Shown piece after piece: positions 1 through 6,580 of a stretch of 12,861 nt of DNA (the stretch's first letter is position 1; each line of letters starts with the position of its first letter). Source of the stretch: Verrucomicrobiota bacterium (GTDB taxonomy: Bacteria; Verrucomicrobiota; Verrucomicrobiia; Verrucomicrobiales; Akkermansiaceae); the NCBI GenBank assembly GCA_026397695.1, contig JAPLUJ010000153.1, forward strand, positions 1-12,861, written 5' to 3'. The translations under genes were made by a program, and so were the position numbers. The notes below the pieces were generated by a model. The model had not been told where the DNA came from, ran no database searches, and was given only the letters and a program-made list of their open reading frames with translations.

Positions 1-456
1 GGTGATTCGATCTTCATCCCCTCCGGCCGCCTGCATGCCATCGGCGCGGGATTCCTGATCCACGAAATCCAACAGAACTCGGACACCACCTACCGTGTCT
101 TCGATTGGAACCGCTCCGGCCTCGACGGCAAACCCCGCGATCTCCACGTCGCCCCATCCCTCGCCAGTATTGATTTCCAGGATTACGAACCCGCCATGGA
201 CATGCCCGACGGCGACACCCTCGCCACCTGCGCGTATTTCCAAACTGACAAAAAATCCCTCGCCGCCGGCCAGGCCATCGCCAACCCGGAACCCGGCAAG
301 TTCTCGATTCTATCAGTCGTCGAGGGAATTTTGCAAAGCACCGCAGGCCGCCGTTTCCCCAAGGGCGGTTGCCTCCTCCTGCCCCGTGACGCCCCCCCGC
401 TCACCGCGCTGGAAAACGCCACCGCGCTGCAAGTGACATTGCCCGGATCTGCATGA
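1..456 (+). CDS. manA: Mannose-6-phosphate isomerase, class I (C-terminal 151 residues; 5' end outside window)
   Basis: The enzyme interconverts mannose 6-phosphate and fructose 6-phosphate in the cytoplasm. It is zinc-dependent and has a cupin fold. Frame 1 is open from the first base to the TGA at 454-456. The opening residues read GDSIFIPSGRLHAIGAGFLI followed by HEIQQNSDTTYRVFDWNR. This is the family signature: the histidine in GRLHAIG is a metal ligand, and the arginine of the DWNR motif belongs to the active site. The remaining ~110 residues form the usual second cupin half. The spacing resembles the short (~310-330 residue) Bacillus-type enzymes rather than the ~390-residue E. coli form, so roughly half the gene lies upstream. 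The next gene (506-652) converges on it. The symbol manA follows from the family assignment; in this lineage the enzyme may serve mannose catabolism or GDP-mannose supply. Confidence 0.93.
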   Translation, partial: GDSIFIPSGRLHAIGAGFLIHEIQQNSDTTYRVFDWNRSGLDGKPRDLHVAPSLASIDFQDYEPAMDMPDGDTLATCAYFQTDKKSLAAGQAIANPEPGKFSILSVVEGILQSTAGRRFPKGGCLLLPRDAPPLTALENATALQVTLPGSA

Positions 457-471
457 GTTTCTCTAACGAAA

Positions 472-504
472 AGGCGCTGGCCACCGCGCCTGATGCCCGC
501 ATCA
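472..504. terminator. Two adjacent hairpins between convergent genes
   Basis: AGGCGC (472-477) pairs with GCGCCT (486-491) across 8 nt. Immediately afterwards TGATGC (491-496) faces GCATCA (499-504), giving a stable TGATG-CCCG-CATCA hairpin. They lie between the manA stop (456) and the stop of the minus-strand small ORF (506-508), where a bidirectional terminator would be expected. Neither strand has a T-tract, so the terminator role is inferred from position only. Confidence 0.35.
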
Positions 505-505
505 G

Positions 506-652
506 TTAGATGACGCCTTTGAGCAGCACGCGGTTTTCTAGCATGCGGTCGAAAAAATCGTCGATGTGGTCCTCGTGCCAGGAATGGGACTTGCGTTCGG
601 GACGGAACTCGTTCTGCGTGCCGCTTGGGGCGGCGGTTGGGGTGATTTTCAT
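506..652 (-). CDS. Small uncharacterised ORF, 48 residues
   Basis: The minus strand reads ATG (650-652) to TAA (506-508). It encodes a hydrophilic 48-residue peptide that starts MKITPTAAPSGTQNEF and ends ENRVLLKGVI. The middle carries a charged stretch, SWHEDHIDDFFDRMLEN, which would form an amphipathic helix. I do not recognise a family. Points for a real gene are the ordinary amino-acid composition, the position exactly convergent with manA, and the hairpins just after its stop. Points against are the short length and the weak ribosome binding site (only a GGCGGG about 4 nt upstream). There is no signal peptide or membrane segment. It could also be the tail of a decayed gene: the frame stays open for only a few codons upstream of the ATG before a TGA. 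Confidence 0.42.
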   Translation of the reverse strand: MKITPTAAPSGTQNEFRPERKSHSWHEDHIDDFFDRMLENRVLLKGVI

Positions 653-905
653 CAAACCCGCCGGGTTATATCTGTTCCCAAGGGCGGATCACACTGATAG
701 GCCTCGTGTTGCATGGGGCCAGCCCTTCGCGGAGCGCGAAGGCCCGGCCGCAGTGGCAGGCACTTCTCCAAAACAACAAGCGCATGCCGGCCAGCGGTCG
801 GGCGGTCGGGCATTAGGAACTGCTTTTCTCTTTACAAAAATCCTGGTTCGTCCGCTACTCCGTCTGCGTGTCCGCGCCCCAAGCAAATCCCTAAAATAGC
901 AAACA
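653..905. other. Gene-poor gap between divergent genes, with one strong hairpin
   Basis: I see no convincing coding frame here. The gap separates the minus-strand small ORF from the plus-strand glycoside-hydrolase-like gene, so promoters for both should lie in it, but no hexamer pair stands out. The clearest structure is a perfect 8-bp stem at 724-742: CCTTCGCG, loop GAG, CGCGAAGG. It can be extended by GGCC (717-720) facing GGCC (746-749) across a small internal loop. It has no T-tract. It may be a transcribed regulatory hairpin or a small dispersed palindromic element. Confidence 0.5.
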
Positions 906-2039
906 ATGAAGTCAACGTCTCTTGTAGTGGTGTTCTGTTCCATTCTTATGCTGGCAAGGACCCCGGCGGTGGCCGCTCCCGCGGATCCTCCCGAAATCAT
1001 GGTGCTTAAGAATGATCGCATCGTCGTGGAATTCCAGTACGGTGGCATCCTCAGTATCCATGACATCGCGATGGACAGAACCGTCGCATTTCAAGGCGAG
1101 TCATGTGTTGTCAATTTGACGGAGGGTGGTATCGCGGGCTCCGGACGGACGGAAAAAGGCCCGGAAAAAGAGGACCATGCTCTTACCTTTACCTATATTA
1201 ACGGCAATCTGAAATTACGGGTTCGCTATGAACTCAAGCCCGGCTGGCGATTCGTGAGCAAGCAGCTTTTCGTGTCCCGGGTAGACGCTACGGATTTCTT
1301 CGTGAAGAAGATCGAAATGTTTTCGGCGGTGATCCCGAACAACGCCGCTTATACCCACAAGATGGATCGGGAGCACAGGGGGACCTGGGCTATTCTTCAT
1401 CGATTCATCAGCCCGGACGATAAGGATCAGGGGTATGGGGTGTTCTATCTTATACAGAATCCCAAGATGAAATGGACCACTCGTTATAGTTCCCATTTAC
1501 TCCTATACGAGCCCGAGATGGCGTGGCAGGCCAAGGACGGCGAGTTTGTCTCGGATCGCGCGTGCATTGGCATCCATCCCTTGAACGGAACGCTCTTCCC
1601 GTCGCGGCCTGTCGCCGAGAACATCTATCAGCGCGATCCCGGCAAGGCCATCGAGTGGGCTGAGAAAATCGATATTGGCGAGATCCTGGCCCTTCAGGAT
1701 TGTGCGCGCGCGTTCTTGATGTTCAAGCCGGAAAAAAGCACGCGGATCAACGTTGGCTGGTGTGAGAACGACTACCAGATCGACGTCGGCACGCCGGAAG
1801 GCAGAACCGAATACAAAAGGATCATCGACCGCGCTGCCGCGCTAGGCATTCGCCACATCGTCTATGGCCCGGGCAATAGCAGTGTCTCCAGCCTCGCGGA
1901 GAACCGGGACGCCTGGCAGTGGGAAAATGTGCTGTGGTTCGGGATGGGCCAAAAGATTGGGCTACGTGTATCCAACACTCGCATTCATGCAGAACCCGCA
2001 ATGGACCGCGTGGACACAAGGGCATGCCGGTGGATATAG
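906..2039 (+). CDS. Secreted glycoside-hydrolase-like protein, 5' fragment of a frameshifted gene
   Basis: This frame begins with a clear Sec signal peptide (MKSTSLVVVFCSILMLARTP, A-rich cleavage region near residues 21-25), so the product is exported. A beta-rich N-terminal domain of about 270 residues follows. From about residue 300 a TIM-barrel-like segment begins, with ALGIRHIVYGPGN as a probable beta strand and then ENVLWFGMGQKI. After nt ~1959 the frame yields an out-of-character tail (roughly RVSNTRIHAEP to the stop at 2037-2039), while the expected barrel sequence continues one base over in the frame that ends at 3681. The reading is therefore one gene of about 920 codons broken by an indel or out-of-frame deletion. 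The layout of N-terminal beta domain, barrel and C-terminal beta domain resembles clan GH-D (GH27/GH36/alpha-galactosidase-like), but I cannot name the family or substrate. No good Shine-Dalgarno precedes the ATG. Confidence 0.8.
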   Translation: MKSTSLVVVFCSILMLARTPAVAAPADPPEIMVLKNDRIVVEFQYGGILSIHDIAMDRTVAFQGESCVVNLTEGGIAGSGRTEKGPEKEDHALTFTYINGNLKLRVRYELKPGWRFVSKQLFVSRVDATDFFVKKIEMFSAVIPNNAAYTHKMDREHRGTWAILHRFISPDDKDQGYGVFYLIQNPKMKWTTRYSSHLLLYEPEMAWQAKDGEFVSDRACIGIHPLNGTLFPSRPVAENIYQRDPGKAIEWAEKIDIGEILALQDCARAFLMFKPEKSTRINVGWCENDYQIDVGTPEGRTEYKRIIDRAAALGIRHIVYGPGNSSVSSLAENRDAWQWENVLWFGMGQKIGLRVSNTRIHAEPAMDRVDTRACRWI

Positions 2040-3681
2040 CGGCGCGGACACGGGCGAACGAAGCTTTCAGGATTGGTTCATAAACAAACTGGTGGATTTC
2101 CAGAAACGCACCGCTGCGGGAGGCTTCTCGTTCGATCATTGGTACTTGAACGCCGGGACGCATCTCGGCCCTGGAACGAGCGATTACGCCCAGTGGTATG
2201 GCATGCGCAGACTCGTGGAGGAACTGCGCAGACAGATTCCGGACATTGTCATGGACGGCCGGCAGTCGACACAGTCGTATGGTCCATGGACGTATCTCTC
2301 CGGCATGTACCCGCATCCGTTTGGTTACGATGAACAGCCCGGGAGTTTCAAGGCGACGGCCGATCTGCACACGGACCGTCTTTCCGCCAATCGCACCCGC
2401 GCGATGAACTGGATGTATAGCATGCAATGTTACTGTCCGATCGAGGTGGTCCCCGGATTCATTACCCACCAGACGCAACGCTCCGACGCGGAAGGCAAAA
2501 TGCACAGGACCACCTTTCGGACGCGCGATTGGGACTATCTTGGCTGGCGATACTCGATGATATCCTCGATCGCAACAGCGCCGTTCAATCATGTGGTCAA
2601 CATGATTCCGGCAAGGGACGAGGGCGAGTTCAAGGCGTTTTCGGAGGAATACCAGGCCGAATTCCGCAAATGGCTCGATTGGTCGGACCGTGAGATGCAT
2701 ATTCTACGCAACGTACGGCCTATCATCGGCCCTCCGATGATCGACCGTATCGATGGCACGGCTGCATTCGACGGTGCCAACGGTTATATCTTCCTGTTCA
2801 ATCCGAACTATCAGAAGATGGATGCCGTGTTCAGGCTCGACCACTCCATCGGTCTAACCGAGGGTGCCCGGTATAAGTTGACAGAGATGCATCCTCAGGA
2901 AGGGAAGACTGTCGGCAAGCCATGCTCCGGGTTCTGGAGTCGGGGGGACGAAGTGGTTTTTCCTATGGAAGGCACCCGCGCCGTCGTGTTGCAGGTTACT
3001 CCCGTGGATGATGTCGCAGTGCCCATGCTGTTCAATGTGGCGGGGAAAGCGGGGATTGACGGTTCGGAAATGAAACTGCTGGACGTCACTGGCGAGGTGG
3101 GAACCAAAACCGAAGTCTTGGTTGTGATTCCCGAGGGCAAGCAGATCCGGTCGTTAACGATCAATGGAAAGCAGACGGGATTCAAGCTGAACGGAAACAT
3201 ATTGAGCGCAGATGTTGGTTTTGCCGGGGATCGGTTCGGGCATTCGGAGCCGGTTGGCACATACGACCGTGATTTCACGGCCGGTGTATTCGAGGGAGAA
3301 TTCTCGATCCCCGAGAGAGTGTTCGCGCAACTGGCAGCCCGCAAGACGGCATGGCCCGTTCCTTACACGGAAGACGATTTGCTTGCCACTTGGGTTGCAC
3401 CGTGGCGTTTGCTTCTTTTCGTGAACATCGCCGATGCCAAGCCGGAGATGAAAGTAACGATGAAGATCGATGGCGAACCCTTCGACTTGAAGCAGGCGTT
3501 CAACGGTATCTACAAGCGCAGTGGGGACCGGACATTCATCGGGTTTTACGCCGACGTGTCCGCGCTCAGGCCGGACAAGAAATACAAAGTCCGGATCCAA
3601 CTCCCGGAATTAGCCCCCGGCCAGTTCCACGGGTTATACTTCGAAAACATCGAGAGCGAATACACACGGGATATCCGGTGA
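1864..3681 (+). CDS. Glycoside-hydrolase-like protein, 3' fragment (barrel and C-terminal beta domains)
   Basis: The ORF opens at 1864, but protein-like sequence in this frame begins only around nt 1954-1966 (KRLGYVYPTLAFMQNPQW); the first ~30 codons are shadow of the upstream frame. What follows is a barrel core. GGFSFDHWYLNAG contains the aspartate at nt 2134-2136, a candidate nucleophile. Next come PDIVMDGRQS, and TRDWDYLGWRYSMIS with aspartates at 2527 and 2533, candidate acid/base residues by analogy with clan GH-D. From about nt 2780 (GYIFLFNPNY) the protein becomes beta-sandwich-like, with an all-beta accessory region to the TGA at 3679-3681. Without the 5' fragment this piece lacks a signal peptide and part of the barrel, so the product is unlikely to fold or be exported unless the frameshift is a sequencing error or is bypassed. 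Catalytic assignments are inferences. Confidence 0.78.
   Translation: MARAIAVSPASRRTGTPGSGKMCCGSGWAKRLGYVYPTLAFMQNPQWTAWTQGHAGGYSGADTGERSFQDWFINKLVDFQKRTAAGGFSFDHWYLNAGTHLGPGTSDYAQWYGMRRLVEELRRQIPDIVMDGRQSTQSYGPWTYLSGMYPHPFGYDEQPGSFKATADLHTDRLSANRTRAMNWMYSMQCYCPIEVVPGFITHQTQRSDAEGKMHRTTFRTRDWDYLGWRYSMISSIATAPFNHVVNMIPARDEGEFKAFSEEYQAEFRKWLDWSDREMHILRNVRPIIGPPMIDRIDGTAAFDGANGYIFLFNPNYQKMDAVFRLDHSIGLTEGARYKLTEMHPQEGKTVGKPCSGFWSRGDEVVFPMEGTRAVVLQVTPVDDVAVPMLFNVAGKAGIDGSEMKLLDVTGEVGTKTEVLVVIPEGKQIRSLTINGKQTGFKLNGNILSADVGFAGDRFGHSEPVGTYDRDFTAGVFEGEFSIPERVFAQLAARKTAWPVPYTEDDLLATWVAPWRLLLFVNIADAKPEMKVTMKIDGEPFDLKQAFNGIYKRSGDRTFIGFYADVSALRPDKKYKVRIQLPELAPGQFHGLYFENIESEYTRDIR
1941..1966 (+). other. 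Frameshift point joining the two halves of the glycoside-hydrolase-like gene
   Basis: Upstream the coding frame is frame 3 (…LWFGMGQKI). Downstream it is frame 1 (…KRLGYVYPTLAF). The switch lies around the CAAAAGATTGGG tract at 1950-1961. It needs a net +1 shift, meaning one extra base or a loss of 3n+2 bases. A single A in the AAAA run is the simplest indel. An out-of-frame deletion is also possible, because only ~38 residues separate the two presumed barrel strands HIVYGP and GYVYP. Confidence 0.72.
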
Positions 3682-3763
3682 TTGTGGTCATGAATGCGGT
3701 CATCACGCCCTTTGGAATCGCTTTTGGAATTGCCAGTCATCCCGTTTTCGGCTAACATATCGC

Positions 3764-4744
3764 ATGACGAATGAAACTTCCATGAACACCAGGCTCTATC
3801 GGATCACAGTTCTTTCCTGGGTTGGCACTGCGTATTGGCTCTTCGCAATAGGCGGCACTTTGACGGCGGCGGCCGATGCCGCGAAGGAGGCGGCTAGAAT
3901 CGAAACGCTGCGGCAAGCGCTCGACCCGTTCTACAAGCAACACGTTGTGGCCGACGGCCTGCTGATCGTCAGTTCGGAGAAATCATCCGCGTACGCGCTG
4001 CGCGAGGTGGCATATCTGGCGCGGGCGATGCTGGCCAATCGGCCCGACGTACTGCAATGGTTCGGCGAGAAGAGAGACATGTATGTGAGCGTGCTCGCAT
4101 ACAACGAAATGCAGAGCCACCTGCCCGAGTGCCGCGGGCAAAGTCACTGGGCCGACTATCGCTGTCGGGGCCAGGGCGGCAGACCGATCAGTTGCGCCGA
4201 AGAGAACCTGCTTGGCTATCAGGGAGATCCCTGGCAAGGCGAAAACATCTTCGTTCACGAATTCGGACATGGCATTCACGGCGTGCTGGCGGAAATGGAC
4301 GAGCGGTTCAACGAGCGTCTCAAGGCGTTGCACGAGAAAGCCGAGCAAAGCGGCCGCTACCGCGGATATGGCATACAAGGGGGTTGCAGCGAATTCTGGG
4401 CCGAAGGCGTTCAGGCGTGGTTCAACTGTAACGGGGCCATCAGGCCGAAGTGCGGCGGAGGTCAAAGTTCGTTAGAGGTTCTCGGGCCCGCCGGGGAACA
4501 CGTCTGTCACATCAGAACGCGCGCGCAATTGAAAGCGCACTTGCCGGAGTTTGCGCAGTTTCTTGACGAATCATTTCGACAGAACGAGTGGGTCTATGTG
4601 CCAGTGGCGCAGCGGTTGGACCTGCCGTACCTGCGCGGCTATGAGCCGGCCAAGGCGCCCGTCTTTCGTTTCCCGCCAGAGGTCGTCGCGAACTACGAGG
4701 CCTTCAAACGATTAGAGGCCGAACAGAAGAAAAAGCGTGATTAG
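3764..4744 (+). CDS. Secreted HEXXH zinc metallopeptidase
   Basis: The product is 326 residues. A short basic N-terminus is followed by a hydrophobic segment (LSWVGTAYWLFAIGGTLTAA, about residues 18-37), indicating Sec export or membrane anchoring. Residues 165-172 read HEFGHGIH, a zinc-peptidase motif with H165 and H169 as metal ligands and E166 as the general base. About 40 residues later GCSEFWAEGVQAWF provides E210 or E214 as a likely third ligand, the gluzincin arrangement. At least seven cysteines (for example C208 and others at ECRGQ, YRCRG, SCAEE, FNCNG) suggest disulfides outside the cytoplasm. A second in-frame ATG at 3782 is an equally good start, since neither has a clear ribosome binding site. 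It follows the broken glycoside-hydrolase-like gene by 82 bp on the same strand, so co-transcription is possible. The exact peptidase family and substrate are unknown. Confidence 0.8.
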   Translation: MTNETSMNTRLYRITVLSWVGTAYWLFAIGGTLTAAADAAKEAARIETLRQALDPFYKQHVVADGLLIVSSEKSSAYALREVAYLARAMLANRPDVLQWFGEKRDMYVSVLAYNEMQSHLPECRGQSHWADYRCRGQGGRPISCAEENLLGYQGDPWQGENIFVHEFGHGIHGVLAEMDERFNERLKALHEKAEQSGRYRGYGIQGGCSEFWAEGVQAWFNCNGAIRPKCGGGQSSLEVLGPAGEHVCHIRTRAQLKAHLPEFAQFLDESFRQNEWVYVPVAQRLDLPYLRGYEPAKAPVFRFPPEVVANYEAFKRLEAEQKKKRD

Positions 4745-4795
4745 AAAGGTCCATGCCTTGCCAAAGCCAATCTCTAGCAATCATCGCAAGTCGCT

Positions 4796-4858
4796 GCCTT
4801 GGGTGCCGCACTGATAAATTCCGGCAAGCGGCAGTGCGGCCACGCAGGCGGGCAAGGC
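4796..4858. terminator. Nested inverted repeat between convergent genes, probable bidirectional terminator
   Basis: GCCGCACTG (4805-4813) pairs perfectly with CAGTGCGGC (4832-4840). An outer arm, GCCTTG (4796-4801) with CAAGGC (4853-4858), encloses it. The 18-nt loop can form a further small CCG/CGG stem. The element sits between the stop of the metallopeptidase (4744) and the stop of the minus-strand lyase (4873-4875). No strong T-tract follows on either strand, so the terminator role rests on position and stem stability. Confidence 0.55.
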
Positions 4859-4872
4859 TCAGGCACCTTTGG

Positions 4873-6339
4873 TTAGAGACTGTCACCGAAATCCTGGCGA
4901 AACTTGGCCACCAGTCGATCCACCCAGTCACCGATGGGTTTGAGTTTGCCCACAAAGAAGCGGAGCACGGGTGGTTCTTCGGTCCATTCGAGACCGCCGA
5001 TGAGTTTACGGTTGTCGAAAAGCCATTGAATGCGGTCCTCGGCGTATTTGATTTGCGATAGCGTGAAGACCCGGCGCGGGAAGGCCAGGCGGAGCAATTC
5101 CACATCAGCCAGCACATCGTTGCCGGCTGCGTCGCGCACACTCGAAATGGTGCCGCGCTCCATGCCGCGAATTCCCGAAGCGATATACAAGGCGGCCGCC
5201 AGCGCCCCCGCAGGATACTGGGATTGAGGAACGTGTGCAATGAATTGCCCGGCATCCAGGTGACAGCCCAAGCCTCCGGCAGGGGTGATCACCGGAATCC
5301 CCCGTTGGTCGAGTGAATCGACAAGATATTTGATGAACGCGGGCGAATGGCTGATCACGTCGAAATCGAGCGTCTCATACAGCCCGACGGCCATGGCCTC
5401 GATTTCGCGGACACTCATCCCGCCATAGGTTAGGAAACCCTCGAACAGCGGCACCAGGTCGCGCATCTTCATGTAAATGTCGTGGCTGTTGGTGCAGATG
5501 CCGCCCCCGCGCGTGCAGCTCACCTTGCGGCCCGAGAAGTATGAGAAGTCGGTATAACTCATCATCTCGTGCAGGATGTCCATAATCGGTTTGTTTTGAT
5601 AACCCTGCTCGCGGATCTTGATGAAATATAGGTTCTCGTTGATCAAACTGGTATCCATCAACAGCATGATCTTATGCGCCTTGGCGATTGCCGACACCTC
5701 GCGCAGGTTCTGCATCGAGAACGGCTGGCCCCCGATCAGGTTGGTGCCGGCCTCGAAACGGATGTAGGCCACGTTTTCGGCCCCCCATTTTTCGATGACC
5801 TTGTTGAGCTTGACGATATCCATATTCCCCTTGAACGGGAAATCGCTTTTGATTTTCAGTGCTTCGTCGGTGTAGATTTCCTCAACCACTCCACCCGCCA
5901 TTTCGATATGGGCTTTGGTGGTGGTGAAGTGATAGTTCATCGGGATCACCGAGCCCTGCCTGACGAAAACCTTGGAAATAATGTGTTCCGCCGCACGCCC
6001 TTGATGGACGGGCAGAAAGTATTGCTGGTTGAAAACCTCCCGGATGGCTTTTTCAAGTTTGTAATAACTGGCCGAGCCCGCATACGAATCGTCGGCCACG
6101 CTCATCGCCGCCACCTGATTGTCGCTCATGGCGTTGGTGCCGGAATCAGTCAGCATGTCAAGGTAAACATCCTTGTTCTGTAGCAGGAAGGTATTGAAAC
6201 CCGCGCCGAAAATGCACTCTTTGCGCTCTTCAATGGGTAACAAGCTTAGTTTTTGCACCACCCGCACTTTGTGCATTTCGAGTGGCGTGACTTCACCGCT
6301 ATAAAATTTCACGGTCTTGACTTGGTCTGATTTTTCCAT
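4873..6339 (-). CDS. Tyrosine phenol-lyase-like enzyme (tryptophanase/TPL family, PLP-dependent)
   Basis: The 488-residue protein belongs to the beta-eliminating lyase family, which splits tyrosine to phenol, pyruvate and ammonia, or tryptophan to indole, in the cytoplasm. LTDSGTNAMSDNQ (63-75), DDSYAGS (83-89), VHQGRAAEH (111-119) and GRKVSCTRGGG (270-280, PLP lysine K272) are family motifs. The residues that separate tyrosine phenol-lyase from tryptophanase all read as the former: FTTT (T139, like T124 of the Citrobacter enzyme), MERG (R395, like R381) and LRFF (F461, like F448). The substrate-carboxylate arginine is kept (R417). However, the arginine after the cofactor aspartate (Citrobacter R217) is leucine here (D229-T-S-L232), and K256 is arginine. 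The protein is about 30 residues longer than Citrobacter TPL, with extensions at both ends. There is no clear Shine-Dalgarno; M22 is an alternative start. It is divergent from the response regulator, which may control it. Family is certain, exact substrate is not. Confidence 0.9.
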   Translation of the reverse strand: MEKSDQVKTVKFYSGEVTPLEMHKVRVVQKLSLLPIEERKECIFGAGFNTFLLQNKDVYLDMLTDSGTNAMSDNQVAAMSVADDSYAGSASYYKLEKAIREVFNQQYFLPVHQGRAAEHIISKVFVRQGSVIPMNYHFTTTKAHIEMAGGVVEEIYTDEALKIKSDFPFKGNMDIVKLNKVIEKWGAENVAYIRFEAGTNLIGGQPFSMQNLREVSAIAKAHKIMLLMDTSLINENLYFIKIREQGYQNKPIMDILHEMMSYTDFSYFSGRKVSCTRGGGICTNSHDIYMKMRDLVPLFEGFLTYGGMSVREIEAMAVGLYETLDFDVISHSPAFIKYLVDSLDQRGIPVITPAGGLGCHLDAGQFIAHVPQSQYPAGALAAALYIASGIRGMERGTISSVRDAAGNDVLADVELLRLAFPRRVFTLSQIKYAEDRIQWLFDNRKLIGGLEWTEEPPVLRFFVGKLKPIGDWVDRLVAKFRQDFGDSL

Positions 6340-6580
6340 GGTGTTATGGTGATTTGATTATGGATGCGTTGCGGCGCGAATGTTGCGGGGAACGGGCCGG
6401 ATGTCGAGTGGTTTTCCCGCCGATGACTGAAGAAGCCATGCCATTTCATTCGTTGGGGATTGAATGCTTGGGATGAAACGCTTGCATCCGCCATTCCCCT
6501 GTGCGGGTCAAATCCCGGATACGATGGATTTTTTCGTTTTGGTGGTTTCCCAATTTCCGTTTTCAGGATACAACACGGCC
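6340..6580. promoter_or_regulatory. Divergent intergenic region between the lyase and response-regulator genes
   Basis: These 241 bp must contain both start regions, because the lyase runs left from 6339 and the regulator runs right from 6581. On the minus strand a CATAAT about 20 nt before the lyase ATG could be a -10 box, but no matching -35 is visible. On the plus strand an AGGA lies about 13 nt before the regulator ATG. A short inverted repeat GGATG/CATCC occurs at 6470-6488. I see no riboswitch, and no leader peptide with its own stop. Confidence 0.35.

Noticed and set aside
1..456. Plus- and minus-strand alternative frames over the manA fragment
   Set aside because: The frame 1 product carries the conserved isomerase signature; the other frames are Pro/Ser- or Arg-rich shadows.
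882..893. AGCAAATCCCTA occurs here and again at 8559-8570
   Set aside because: A single repeated 12-mer is expected by chance in a window of this size, and the flanks share nothing.
6340..6450. Possible leader peptide before the lyase gene (minus strand, beginning MKWHGFF)
   Set aside because: The frame has no stop before it runs into the lyase gene in another frame, and nothing like the stalling motif of tryptophanase leaders is present.
6496..6520. tRNA T-arm-like string (CGGG-TCAAAT-CCCG)
   Set aside because: The loop is six rather than seven bases, the stem is only four pairs, and no acceptor, D or anticodon arm can be built around it.
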